A DNA stretch of 64,000 bases from Salinicola avicenniae (GTDB taxonomy: Bacteria > Pseudomonadota > Gammaproteobacteria > Pseudomonadales > Halomonadaceae). Made by a program: the position numbers and the translations under genes. The notes under the pieces were generated by a model, which was given only the letters and a program-made list of their open reading frames with translations, was not told where the DNA came from and did no database searches. Where the stretch lies: NCBI RefSeq assembly GCF_023736115.1, contig NZ_JAKQZC010000002.1:372001-436000 (forward strand). The letters run 5' to 3'. Each line of letters starts with the position of its first letter. Within the stretch, counting starts at the first letter, position 1. This document shows, one piece after another, positions 8,501-17,312 of this stretch.

Positions 8501-9661
8501 GTGACTTCACTCTCTGTCTATCCCGACCCGCAGACGCTGACCGAATGGCGCCGCGACTTTCATCGCCACCCCGAGATCGCCTTCGAAGAGCAGCGCACCA
8601 GTGACCGGATCGTCGAGATCCTGCGCGAACACGGTCTCGACCCGGTGACCGGTCTCGGTGGCGGGACCGGGGTGGTCGCCACCATCGAAGGCAACCGAGG
8701 GGCCGGGCGCAGTATTGGCCTGCGCGCCGACATCGACGCCCTGCCGATCGAGGAGCTCAACACCTTCGACTACCGTTCGACCACACCCGGCCGCATGCAC
8801 GCCTGCGGCCATGACGGCCACACCACCATGCTACTCGGCGCCGCCTGTGCGCTGGCTCGGAATCCCGACTTCGCCGGTACCGTGCACTGCATCTTCCAGC
8901 CGGCCGAGGAGAGCGAAGGCGGTGCTCGCGTGATGGTCGAAGAAGGCCTGTTCACGCGCTTTCCGATGGAGGCGGTCTACGGCCTGCACAACTGGCCGGG
9001 CCTGCCGGTCGGCGAAGCCGCCGTCCACGACACGGCGGTCATGGCGGCCTTCGATGTCTTCACGCTCACGCTCTCCGGCCGCGGCTGCCACGCTGCCATG
9101 CCACACCTTGGCACGGACGTCGTGCTCGCCGCCTGCCAATTGGTCAACCAGCTGCAGGGACTGGTCAGCCGGGAAACCCCGCCGCACCAGTCGGCAGTAC
9201 TCAGCGTCACTCAGTTCCACGCCGGCGACGCCTATAACGTGATACCCGAGACCGTCGAGCTACGCGGCACCGTTCGCTGCTTCGACGCCGCGCTCAAAGC
9301 GAAACTGGAACAGCGCTTCCGCGACGCGGTCGATGCCACTGCCCGTTTCCACGATCTGGACGTCGCATTCGACTATCAGGCGCGCTATCCCGCCACGCTC
9401 AACACCCCGGCTCAGGCGGCCGACTGCGCCGAGGTGCTGGCGGCCTTGCCGGGCATTACCCACGTGCATCGCGATCTGGCCCCCAGTATGGGCTCGGAAG
9501 ACTTCGCCTTCATGCTCAATGAACGCCCCGGCGCCTATATCTGGCTCGGCAACGGCGACAGCGCCGCGCTGCACAACCCGGCTTACGACTTCAACGACGC
9601 TATCGCCCCACTCGGTGTGGCGTACTGGCAGGCCCTTGTCCGGCATCTGCTGAACCGCTGA
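8501..9661 (+). CDS. M20 family metallo-amidohydrolase
   Basis: A 386-residue hydrolase of the hippurate hydrolase/IAA-amino acid hydrolase branch. Metal-binding landmarks are visible: RMHACGHDGHTTMLLGAA, FQPAEESEGGARVM, GLHNWPGLPVG, and near the end MGSEDFAFMLNERPGA. It should cleave an N-acyl or amide bond, releasing an amino acid or amine. The GTG at 8501 preceded by GGAGG is used as start; it places the protein directly at the family N-terminus (TLTEWRRDFHRHPEIAFEE). Confidence 0.9.
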   Translation: MTSLSVYPDPQTLTEWRRDFHRHPEIAFEEQRTSDRIVEILREHGLDPVTGLGGGTGVVATIEGNRGAGRSIGLRADIDALPIEELNTFDYRSTTPGRMHACGHDGHTTMLLGAACALARNPDFAGTVHCIFQPAEESEGGARVMVEEGLFTRFPMEAVYGLHNWPGLPVGEAAVHDTAVMAAFDVFTLTLSGRGCHAAMPHLGTDVVLAACQLVNQLQGLVSRETPPHQSAVLSVTQFHAGDAYNVIPETVELRGTVRCFDAALKAKLEQRFRDAVDATARFHDLDVAFDYQARYPATLNTPAQAADCAEVLAALPGITHVHRDLAPSMGSEDFAFMLNERPGAYIWLGNGDSAALHNPAYDFNDAIAPLGVAYWQALVRHLLNR

Positions 9662-9757
9662 CCGGGGCGCCGGCCACTCGTGCGATCACGCCGGCCGGCC
9701 CACCCGACCGTGGTCCCGCCACACCCGAGATCTTTTCCCCTTTTTCAGGAGAGTCAC

Positions 9758-10660
9758 ATGAAGATTACCGTCATCGGCCTCGGCCAGATGGGCGGCAACA
9801 TGGCCCTGACGCTGAATCGCGCCGGCCTGGATGTCACCGGCAGCGATGCTTTCGAAGCCGCGCGGCTGCGCCTCGCCGACCAAGGCCTCACCACTGTTGC
9901 TCCGGATGCCTTGCCCGAAAGCGATATCTATCTACTGTCGCTGCCCACTTCAGCCCAGGTGCGTGAGGTGATCGAAGAGACGCCCGGCCTGCTGAATATC
10001 GCGCCCCGCGGCAGCGTCATCATCGACACCTCGACCAGCGACCCGGTGGTCAGCCGCGAGCTGGCCGCGCGCGTGATAGACGCCGGCCTCGAATGGGTCG
10101 ATGCGCCGGTCAGCGGTGGCCCCAAGGGTGCCGCGAGCGGCAAGCTCGGCATGCTGCTCGGCGGCGACAGCGCCACCATCGCGCGGGTCATGCCGGTGCT
10201 CGAGGCGATGTCGGCCAAGCGCACCCAAGTCGGCGGCCCGGGTAGCGGGCACGTGGTCAAGCTCGCCAACAACTACCTGTGCGCCGCCAACTTGGTGGCG
10301 ACCGCCGAGGCCGTCGCGCTGGCCGCGCAGGGCGGCGTCGACCCGGCGGCCTGCCTGGCTGGCCTGAACAGCGGCTCCGGCCGCAGCGCCGTCAGTGAAG
10401 TCAACTTCCCGGAGTGGGTGCTTTCCGGGCGCTTCGACTCCGGCTTCACCAGCGGGCTGATGCGCAAGGACCTGCGCCTGGCACGCGACGCCGCCGACGG
10501 CCTGGCGCTCGACCTTCCGCTGCTCGCGCAGGTCGTGGCGCGCTGGCACGCGGATGATGAGCACCCCCGCGACAGCGACGACTTCAACCACATCACTTCG
10601 CCGATTCTGGCCCAGGCCGGCGTTGATTTCGGCCCCGATGCTCAGGAGACCTCCGCATGA
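9758..10660 (+). CDS. NAD(P)-dependent beta-hydroxyacid dehydrogenase (3-hydroxyisobutyrate dehydrogenase family)
   Basis: A 300-residue enzyme with an N-terminal Rossmann motif (VIGLGQMGGNM, 4-14), the substrate-binding DAPVSGGPKGA segment, and the catalytic Lys region HVVKLANNYLC. Family members oxidise 3-hydroxyisobutyrate, tartronate, L-threonate and relatives; the substrate here is not clear. AGGAGAG precedes the ATG. It overlaps the following aldehyde dehydrogenase gene (ATGA), consistent with consecutive oxidation steps. Confidence 0.88.
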   Translation: MKITVIGLGQMGGNMALTLNRAGLDVTGSDAFEAARLRLADQGLTTVAPDALPESDIYLLSLPTSAQVREVIEETPGLLNIAPRGSVIIDTSTSDPVVSRELAARVIDAGLEWVDAPVSGGPKGAASGKLGMLLGGDSATIARVMPVLEAMSAKRTQVGGPGSGHVVKLANNYLCAANLVATAEAVALAAQGGVDPAACLAGLNSGSGRSAVSEVNFPEWVLSGRFDSGFTSGLMRKDLRLARDAADGLALDLPLLAQVVARWHADDEHPRDSDDFNHITSPILAQAGVDFGPDAQETSA

Positions 10661-12216
10661 GTACACTGAACCTCAAGGCCCAGCAGAAACTGGGCCAACT
10701 GATGAGCCAGTTCGGCCTTGCCTCGAGCCTCGAGGAGACGCCGCTGTCCAACTGGATCGACGGCGAGCTCACCGCCGGGGAAGGTGAGACGATCGCCCTG
10801 ACCAACCCCGCGACCGGTGGCGCGCTGGCGTGCTATCGGGATGCCGGAGACGCGCTCGTGGCGCGCGCCGTGGCCGCCGCCACGCAAGCCCAGCAGGCCT
10901 GGATGGCGCTGACCGCGAGCGAACGCGGCCGATGCATGAACAGCGCCGTGCGCATGCTGGAAGGCCATGAAGAGAGCCTGGCGCAGCTCGAGAGCGTGGT
11001 CGCCGGCAAGCCGATCCGCGACTGTCGTGGCGAAGTCGGCAAGGTACGCGAGATGTTCGAGTACTATGCCGGGTGGTGCGACAAACAGCACGGCGAGGTC
11101 ATCCCGGTACCGACCTCGCATCTCAACTACGTGCGCCATGTGCCCTTCGGCGTGGTGGGGCAGATCACGCCGTGGAATGCTCCAATGTTCACCTGCGCCT
11201 GGCAGTTGGCGCCGGCGATTGCTGCCGGTAACGGCGTCGTGCTCAAGCCCTCCGAGCTGACGCCCTTCTCCTCCGTCGTCATCGCGCGGCTGCTGGAGCG
11301 CGGCGGCCTGCCCAAGGGGCTGATCAATATCGTCAACGGTCTCGGGCCAACCACCGGCAGTGCGCTGACCGGCCACGACGACATCAGCAAGCTGGTCTTT
11401 GTCGGCTCCCCCGACAGCGGCCGCCTGATTGCCGAGGCCGGCGCCCGACGCCTGGTGCCGAGCGTCCTGGAACTGGGCGGCAAATCCGCCAATATCGTGT
11501 TTGCCGATGCCAGAATCGACGAGGCGGTGGCCGGTGCCCAGGCCGCGATCTTTGCCGCCGCCGGCCAGAGCTGTGTGGCCGGCTCGCGCCTGCTGATCCA
11601 GCGCGAGATATTCGACACCGTGATCGAGCGCGTGGCACGCGCGGCCAGCCAGATCGACGTCGGCCTGCCGGATGCCGAGGAAACCCGTATGGGGCCGCTG
11701 CAGAACGCGCGCCAGTTCGAGCGAGTCACGGCGATGATCACCCGCGCGGAAGCGGCCGGTGCGCGTGTCGTCACCGGCGGCAAGCGACCGGAAACTCTGC
11801 CCGAGGAAGCCAGCGGCTACTATCTCGCACCGACGCTGATCGCCGGCGTAACGCCCGATATGGAGATCGCCTGCGAGGAAGTGTTCGGCCCGGTTCTCGT
11901 GGCAATACCGTTCGACGACGAGGAAGACGCCATTCGGCTCGCCAACCAGACCCGCTTCGGTCTGGCCGGCGCCGTCTGGACCCAAGACCCGGCGCGGGCC
12001 CACCGCATCGCCGGCCAGCTGCGTGCCGGTACCGTCTGGATCAACAGCTACAAGGCGATCAACGTCATGTCACCGTTCGGCGGTTTCCGCGACAGCGGTT
12101 TCGGCCGGTCCAGCGGGCTCGACGGTCTGCGCGAATACACCGTGCCGCAAAGCGTCTGGGTCGAAACAGCTGCCGAAGCCAGCGTGGCTATGGGCTACGG
12201 CGACGGCAAGGCCTAG
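10657..12216 (+). CDS. NAD(P)-dependent aldehyde dehydrogenase
   Basis: A 519-residue member of the ALDH superfamily. The general-base Glu is in VLELGGKSANIVF and the nucleophile Cys in GQSCVAGSRLL; ITPWNAPMF and EEVFGPVLV are also typical. It would oxidise an aldehyde to a carboxylic acid. The start overlaps the stop of the dehydrogenase gene by four bases, so the alcohol and aldehyde steps are probably coupled. The substrate is unknown. Confidence 0.93.
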   Translation: MSTLNLKAQQKLGQLMSQFGLASSLEETPLSNWIDGELTAGEGETIALTNPATGGALACYRDAGDALVARAVAAATQAQQAWMALTASERGRCMNSAVRMLEGHEESLAQLESVVAGKPIRDCRGEVGKVREMFEYYAGWCDKQHGEVIPVPTSHLNYVRHVPFGVVGQITPWNAPMFTCAWQLAPAIAAGNGVVLKPSELTPFSSVVIARLLERGGLPKGLINIVNGLGPTTGSALTGHDDISKLVFVGSPDSGRLIAEAGARRLVPSVLELGGKSANIVFADARIDEAVAGAQAAIFAAAGQSCVAGSRLLIQREIFDTVIERVARAASQIDVGLPDAEETRMGPLQNARQFERVTAMITRAEAAGARVVTGGKRPETLPEEASGYYLAPTLIAGVTPDMEIACEEVFGPVLVAIPFDDEEDAIRLANQTRFGLAGAVWTQDPARAHRIAGQLRAGTVWINSYKAINVMSPFGGFRDSGFGRSSGLDGLREYTVPQSVWVETAAEASVAMGYGDGKA

Positions 12217-12397
12217 CGTCGGTTTCGCAGGATGCGCCTTGTTAACGTGCGAGCTTGAAAGGCAGGCCTCGCAAGACGCGCTGGCAATCAGCCCCGGCCA
12301 CTGGCGGCTCTCGGGTCGCGCCGGCCGGGGCATCCGCTGACGCCACCACGGCATTGCGATTACACTGACTATCACGCAGACAACGGCAGACACGCCC

Positions 12398-13270
12398 ATG
12401 AGCTTCGGCATCGACCACCCGCTGTTGGCCGTCGGCGACCTTTCACGGGCCGCCGAGATGGCACGGGCCCTGGGGTTCAACGTCAACGCGCGCCACCAGC
12501 ACCCCTGGGGAACCGACAACCACCTGCTGTTCTTCAGCAACAATTTCATCGAATTGATCGGCGTCGGGCGCCCCGAGTGTCTGGACTACGCGGACGACAA
12601 TGGCTTCCAGTTCGGCCGCCTGATCGAGGGCCGCCTGAGCCGCGTGGGCGACGGGATCGCCATGGTCGCGCTGGACAGCGACAGCATCCAGCGCGACCAC
12701 GCGCTGGTCGCGGCCCGTGGCTTTGCCGATGCCTGTCCGATCGTCTTCCGCCGCCAGGCACATCTGCCCGGGGGACGAGAGGAGGAGGTCAGCGTGGCAC
12801 TCGATATCCTTCACGACCCCGAGCGCCCCTTCCTGACCCAGTTCCTGTGTCAGCAGCTGCGTCCGGAGCTCTTTCGTGTCGATCCCACGCAGGAAGCGCA
12901 CGCCAACACCGTGACCTCGATCGCGGCGGTCTGGTATGTCAGCGACGATCCGGACCACGACGTCGCGCACTTCCGCCGCATCCACGGCGACAACGCCGTG
13001 CGCGGTGGCCCAGGCGCCTGGACGATCCACACCCACAAGGGAGATTGTCACCTGCTGGGACCGGAAGCACTCGCCGCCCATTTTCCAACCCTCGGCGCGC
13101 TAGAGCCGACACCACCGCGCGCCGTCGCGCTGTCGCTGACCTGTCGCGACCTGGATGCTGCTATCGCCGGCTGGGAGGCCAACGACATCCCCTATCGGCG
13201 TCACGAGGAGGGGCAAGCCGATATCCCGCCCGGCGTGCTCGGCACCCTACTGCGCTTCGAGCAGCGCTGA
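12398..13270 (+). CDS. Glyoxalase-like (VOC) domain protein
   Basis: A 290-residue protein with a VOC-type N-terminus (IDHPLLAVGDLSRAAEMARALGFNV) and a second related repeat beginning near WYVSDDPDHDVAHFRRIHG. It resembles the PF13468-type glyoxalase-like family of metal-dependent lyases and dioxygenase relatives. It is 181 bases after the aldehyde dehydrogenase and on the same strand, so it may be the last member of the catabolic cluster or have its own promoter. Confidence 0.75.
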   Translation: MSFGIDHPLLAVGDLSRAAEMARALGFNVNARHQHPWGTDNHLLFFSNNFIELIGVGRPECLDYADDNGFQFGRLIEGRLSRVGDGIAMVALDSDSIQRDHALVAARGFADACPIVFRRQAHLPGGREEEVSVALDILHDPERPFLTQFLCQQLRPELFRVDPTQEAHANTVTSIAAVWYVSDDPDHDVAHFRRIHGDNAVRGGPGAWTIHTHKGDCHLLGPEALAAHFPTLGALEPTPPRAVALSLTCRDLDAAIAGWEANDIPYRRHEEGQADIPPGVLGTLLRFEQR

Positions 13271-13339
13271 GAAAACCGATGCTGCGCGGGAGGCGCCTCC
13301 CACGCAGAGCCCATCTTGCCGCCGCACGACGCCAGTCGC

Positions 13340-14257
13340 TCACTCGGTGCCTCGGCGAAAGGCCTGCATCCAGCCACTCAGGTGGCGCAGCAATTTGAGG
13401 CTGGCCTGCGGCTGACGTCGCCCCACCCGGGTAATCATGTGAGCCTGAGAGTTCTGAAACGGCTCGCTGGCGACCGGCAGGGCCACCACACTCCCCTCCG
13501 CCATTTCGTGGGCGACCGCGAAGCGCGGCAGCAGCGTCATGCCCATCCCCGCGACGACGGCGCGCCGCAGCACCGCCATGGAGTTGGTCTCGATTGCCAC
13601 GCGTGGCCGCAGGCCTTCGGCGGCAAACGCCTGATCGACCAGTCGACGGACGCCATGACCGGGCTTCCACAGCGCCATCGAGGTGTCACTGAGCTGTTCT
13701 AGCGTGAGCATCGTGCTCGACTCGGCCAGCGGGTGGTGGGCGGGAAAGATGGCCATCAGCGGCTGGCCGCTGGAGGCCCAGAAACGAATCTGTGGATGCA
13801 CCCGCTCGTGAAACATCAGGCCGATGTGGGCCCGATCCTCGACCACCGACTCGATGATCTCGTCGGTACCCGCCTGCTCGATATCCAGACGGACACCGCG
13901 ATACCGCTCGGCGAAGGCCTTGAGCGGTGCGTCGATCAGGTCACTGATGAAGCCCTCGCCGACGACCAGGGAGATCGTCCCGGTCTCCAGACGCTGATGG
14001 GCTTCCAGGCGCGCGATGAAATCGTCATCGAGCACACCGCGCCGATGGCAGTAGTCGAGCACCATCTCGCCCGTCGCGGTTGGGCGAATCCCCTGCGAAG
14101 TGCGCTCGAGCAAGGGGGCGCCGAAGGCCGTTTCCAGCAGCGAAATCTGACGGCTGACCGCCGATGGTGCGATATCTAGCCGGGCCGCTGCCTTGCGCAG
14201 GGAACCGGATTCGACCGTGACGCGAAAGTAGACCAGGCGTTGATGCGGGATATCCAT
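13340..14257 (-). CDS. LysR family transcriptional regulator
   Basis: A 305-residue regulator. The N-terminal winged helix-turn-helix (YFRVTVESGSLRKAAARLD, then SAVSRQISLLETAFGAPLL) is typical of LysR proteins, followed by a periplasmic-binding-protein-like effector domain. It points towards the catabolic cluster, ending 70 bases after the VOC gene. The start at 14257 fits the family; longer frames run through the repeat-containing promoter. It likely controls the 7.1-13.3 kb cluster or the divergent monooxygenase-like gene. Confidence 0.9.
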   Translation of the reverse strand: MDIPHQRLVYFRVTVESGSLRKAAARLDIAPSAVSRQISLLETAFGAPLLERTSQGIRPTATGEMVLDYCHRRGVLDDDFIARLEAHQRLETGTISLVVGEGFISDLIDAPLKAFAERYRGVRLDIEQAGTDEIIESVVEDRAHIGLMFHERVHPQIRFWASSGQPLMAIFPAHHPLAESSTMLTLEQLSDTSMALWKPGHGVRRLVDQAFAAEGLRPRVAIETNSMAVLRRAVVAGMGMTLLPRFAVAHEMAEGSVVALPVASEPFQNSQAHMITRVGRRQPQASLKLLRHLSGWMQAFRRGTE

Positions 14258-14271
14258 GCGTGCGTTCGCTC

Positions 14272-14322
14272 GGTGAGTGTTGCCCGAAGGTGAGTGTTGC
14301 CCGAAGGTGAGCGTTGCCAGAA
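14272..14322. repeat. Three tandem 17-bp repeats in LysR upstream region
   Basis: Units at 14272-14288 and 14289-14305 are identical (GGTGAGTGTTGCCCGAA); the third (14306-14322) differs at two positions. They lie 15 bases upstream of the LysR start codon, where regulator binding or a polymerase-slippage repeat would both be plausible. Confidence 0.9.
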
Positions 14323-14325
14323 TTA

Positions 14326-14339
14326 GTCCATTGATGGAC
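14326..14339. promoter_or_regulatory. Palindromic putative operator
   Basis: Perfect inverted repeat GTCCAT-tg-ATGGAC directly next to the 17-bp tandem repeats, between the LysR gene and the divergent monooxygenase-like gene. Its position suits a regulator site; the cognate protein is unknown. Confidence 0.45.
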
Positions 14340-14549
14340 GGCATCGTCAACACGCCCATGCGCCATCCATCGCCGTCAATCTCGCGAAACTGTCCCAGGC
14401 CGCCGAGCCAATGGAACCCTCCGCGCAAGCCGGGGTCGACTTTCTGCCCACGGTGCTGTCAAGGTAGTTGCCAGCCGGCCGGCAAGGCCCGCGCCGGCGC
14501 GCTCGACGCCGGGACACATCGCTATTCCAATCCGCGGAGGAGTTACTCC

Positions 14550-14876
14550 ATGTTCATTGCCATGAATCGTTTTCGCGTCAACCCCGAGCGGACCGAGGAG
14601 TTCGAGACGCTCTGGCTCGAGCGCGAAACGCACCTGAAGGGGCTGCCCGGCTTCGTCGAGTTCCATATGCTGCGAGGGCCTGCGGTGGACGACCACGTGC
14701 TCTATGCTTCGCACACGATCTGGCAGTCCCGCGCGGACTTCGAGGCGTGGACCCACTCCGAGGCCTTTCGCGCCGCGCACGCCAATGCCGGTCAGAGCCG
14801 GCGCGAAGGGCTCTATCTGGGACCGCCGCACTTTGAAGGATTCGACGTCATTCAGACCGTCGGCAACGATGACTGA
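14550..14876 (+). CDS. Antibiotic biosynthesis monooxygenase (ABM) domain protein
   Basis: A 108-residue ferredoxin-like alpha/beta protein (FIAMNRFRVNPERTEEFETLW; GLPGFVEFHMLRG; FEAWTHSEAFRAAHA). The pattern matches the ABM superfamily, including heme-degrading IsdG/HmoB-like enzymes. The exact activity cannot be assigned. GGAGGAG precedes the ATG. The stop overlaps the start of the SleB-type hydrolase gene. Confidence 0.8.
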   Translation: MFIAMNRFRVNPERTEEFETLWLERETHLKGLPGFVEFHMLRGPAVDDHVLYASHTIWQSRADFEAWTHSEAFRAAHANAGQSRREGLYLGPPHFEGFDVIQTVGNDD

Positions 14877-15504
14877 GGGTTCTCGCCGCTCGACTCTACG
14901 AGGGGTCGCGCGGTCCATCGTGCTTCTACTCATCGGCCTGGCAGGAACGAGCGCTCACGCGGCCGCGAATTCGGTGGCCGAAACCGCGCTGCAGAAAGCC
15001 CAACGGCTGGAAGCGCGTCTGCAGGAGACCGACGTCGTCAGGCCGGCGCCCAAGGCGCAGCGCCTGACGTCGGCGGGGGTCCAGGCGACAGACCCGCGCG
15101 GTACCGCCCCGCTGGACGACGCCATCACCTGCCTCGCCCGTTCGATCTACTGGGAGACCAAGGGCACGGCGACGGCGGAGCAGGAAGCCGTCGCCAGCGT
15201 GATTACCAACCGCGTCGCCGACCCGCATTTTCCGGACAGCGTCTGCGGCGTGATCAAACAGGGCTCGGAGACCGGCCGCTGCCAGTTTTCCTGGTGGTGC
15301 GATGGCCGCCCCGACGAGGTTCGCGAACCCGACGAATACGTCGGCGCGCTGGATGTCGCCCGCCGAGCCCTCAATGCCACCCTGGACGACCCGACCGAGG
15401 GCGCCGTGTTCTTCCTCCACCGTAACGTGTCGTTGGCGTGGACCGACGAGCTGGTGCTGACGCACCGTTCCAGGGAGTTCAACTTTTATCGCCTGCCGGA
15501 CTGA
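14869..15504 (+). CDS. Exported cell wall hydrolase, SleB domain
   Basis: A 211-residue protein with an N-terminal hydrophobic signal (SIVLLLIGLAGTSAHA) and a SleB-type hydrolase domain from about residue 85: CLARSIYWETKGTATAEQEA, VITNRV, and CQFSWWCDG. Such domains cleave peptidoglycan glycan strands. The ATG at 14869 overlaps the previous gene. It would act in the periplasm during wall growth or remodelling. Confidence 0.85.
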   Translation: MTEGSRRSTLRGVARSIVLLLIGLAGTSAHAAANSVAETALQKAQRLEARLQETDVVRPAPKAQRLTSAGVQATDPRGTAPLDDAITCLARSIYWETKGTATAEQEAVASVITNRVADPHFPDSVCGVIKQGSETGRCQFSWWCDGRPDEVREPDEYVGALDVARRALNATLDDPTEGAVFFLHRNVSLAWTDELVLTHRSREFNFYRLPD

Positions 15505-15534
15505 GCGCTCGTCCGCACCGACCAAGGACGCTTC

Positions 15535-16284
15535 ATGTCACCGACGTCACACGCCTGGATCACTCGAGGGAATTTGTGGCCAACGCTACTGGCAGCGGCC
15601 GAGACCGCGACTCGACGCGACCCGCTGCTCGCCGGCCTCTACAGACGCTGCCTGTTGCGCGCCGACGACCTCGCCGATGCGCTGGCGATTGTCATCGCCG
15701 AGACCTGCGCCAGCGTCGATGTCCCCGAGGGTGCCGCGCTCGATAAGGTCGCCGCCACGCTCGCGGCCGATCCCAAGATCGCCGATGCGGCGGCGCGAGA
15801 TCTGCTGGCCCTATTGCACGAAGATGCCGCGATTCCCGAGCCCTTCACCCCACTGCTCTTCTTTCCCGGCTATCGAGCGGTACAGTGCCAGCGCGTCGCC
15901 CATCGCTGGTGGCATCAAGGGCTGACCGATCTGGCCAGCCACCTGCAGTACCGCGCCAGTGTGCAGTTCGCTGCCGATATTCATCCCGCTGCCCGTCTTG
16001 GTGCCGGACTTTTCGTCGACCACGGGGCCGGAATCGTGATCGGCGAAACTGCCGTGGTCGAGGACAACGTGACACTGTTTCATGGCGTGACGCTGGGCGG
16101 CACCGGCAAGCTCAGCGGAGATCGTCACCCCAAAGTCCGCCGGGGCGCCTTCCTCGGCGCAGGCGCCAGTATTCTGGGGGCGATCGAGGTTGGCGAAAAT
16201 GCCCGCGTCGGGGCCGGCGCCGTGGTCACGCGGGACGTCGAAGCGAACGCCACCGTCACCGGCCCGATCGCCCGACCACGATGA
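15535..16284 (+). CDS. cysE: Serine O-acetyltransferase
   Basis: A 249-residue enzyme converting serine and acetyl-CoA to O-acetylserine, the carbon skeleton for cysteine. It has the helical N-terminal half and a C-terminal left-handed beta-helix with IHPAARLGAGLFVDHG, VVIGETAVVEDNVTLFHGVTLGGTG-type segments and HPKVRRGAFLGAGA. The His/Asp catalytic region (FVDHGAGIVIGE) is intact. It lacks the long regulatory C-terminal tail of some CysE proteins. Confidence 0.9.
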   Translation: MSPTSHAWITRGNLWPTLLAAAETATRRDPLLAGLYRRCLLRADDLADALAIVIAETCASVDVPEGAALDKVAATLAADPKIADAAARDLLALLHEDAAIPEPFTPLLFFPGYRAVQCQRVAHRWWHQGLTDLASHLQYRASVQFAADIHPAARLGAGLFVDHGAGIVIGETAVVEDNVTLFHGVTLGGTGKLSGDRHPKVRRGAFLGAGASILGAIEVGENARVGAGAVVTRDVEANATVTGPIARPR

Positions 16285-17312
16285 CACGAGAGGCACTATC
16301 GTCCCGACGCTGGCCTCTGACTTGCTTCCAGCCCCTGGACAGTACCTTGGCGGGCGATCTGGCGATCTCGACCCACGCCTGGATTCGCGACATCGCCTGG
16401 CTTCTTCACACGCCCGACATGGTGGACCTGGCTTGTGCCGGACGCCCCTCGCTCGACGCGCTAGGCCTCGCCGATACGGCGCAGCGACGACGCTGGCTGG
16501 CGGCCCAGGAGGGACTGGCCGCGCGCTTCCAGCGGCGCTTTCAGCAGCGCCCCGCTCGTCTTGGGCTTTATCATGAACTGTTGTGGCAGTGGATTCTGGA
16601 GCATGCGCCGTTGACACGTCTCCTGGCGCACAACGTGACATTGAAACTCGAGGGTCGCACACTCGGCGAGCTGGACCTGTTCTATACCACTCGCCGCCGA
16701 CACGACTGTGAAGAGCGCCCCCGGCTCGAACACGCCGAGCTGGCGATCAAGTTCTTCCTGGGGCTCCCGACGGGACCGGGCAGTGCCGGTGATGCGGGAC
16801 GCTGGGTTGGCGTAGGGAGCTTCGATTCCCTGGCGATCAAGAGCCATCGTCTGATGACCCGACAGCTACCAATGGGCGCTTCGGCCGCCGCGGCCAGCGC
16901 CCGCGAAAAGGCGCTCCCCGGCGCCGTGCTGCATCAGCGCATCATCATGCCCGGGGTACTCTACCATCCCTGGCGCCAGCCGCTCGGCTTGCCGACGCTC
17001 GCCACCGACAGCGTCCTGCAGGGGTTGTGGTGTCACCATGCCGACTGGCCAGCGCTTCGGGAAAGCCTGCCAGCGGGAACGCGAGCCCATATGCGGTACA
17101 AGCCGCACTGGCTGGCGCCACCGCTGACGCCACCACAACCGTTGGCCATGCTCGATGCCGCGCTGGGGACGCACTTCGCGCAGCGCTCGACACCTCGCCA
17201 TCTCGAGCTGCAGCTATCGGATGGCCGTAGCTGCCGGCTCTATATCGTCAGCGATGCGTGGCCGCTCGCGCTGCCACTGCCTCCCCACGCCGCTTCGCCC
17301 AGCGGGCGTTGA
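16281..17312 (+). CDS. DUF1853 family protein
   Basis: A 343-residue soluble protein. The N-terminal WIRDIAWLLHTPDMVD and the central RLGLYHELLWQWILEH and ELDLFYTT segments are those of DUF1853, a family of unknown function. The ATG overlaps the cysE stop (ATGA). Its last 65 bases overlap the convergent EamA transporter gene, so both ends are tightly packed. Confidence 0.8.
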   Translation: MTREALSSRRWPLTCFQPLDSTLAGDLAISTHAWIRDIAWLLHTPDMVDLACAGRPSLDALGLADTAQRRRWLAAQEGLAARFQRRFQQRPARLGLYHELLWQWILEHAPLTRLLAHNVTLKLEGRTLGELDLFYTTRRRHDCEERPRLEHAELAIKFFLGLPTGPGSAGDAGRWVGVGSFDSLAIKSHRLMTRQLPMGASAAAASAREKALPGAVLHQRIIMPGVLYHPWRQPLGLPTLATDSVLQGLWCHHADWPALRESLPAGTRAHMRYKPHWLAPPLTPPQPLAMLDAALGTHFAQRSTPRHLELQLSDGRSCRLYIVSDAWPLALPLPPHAASPSGR

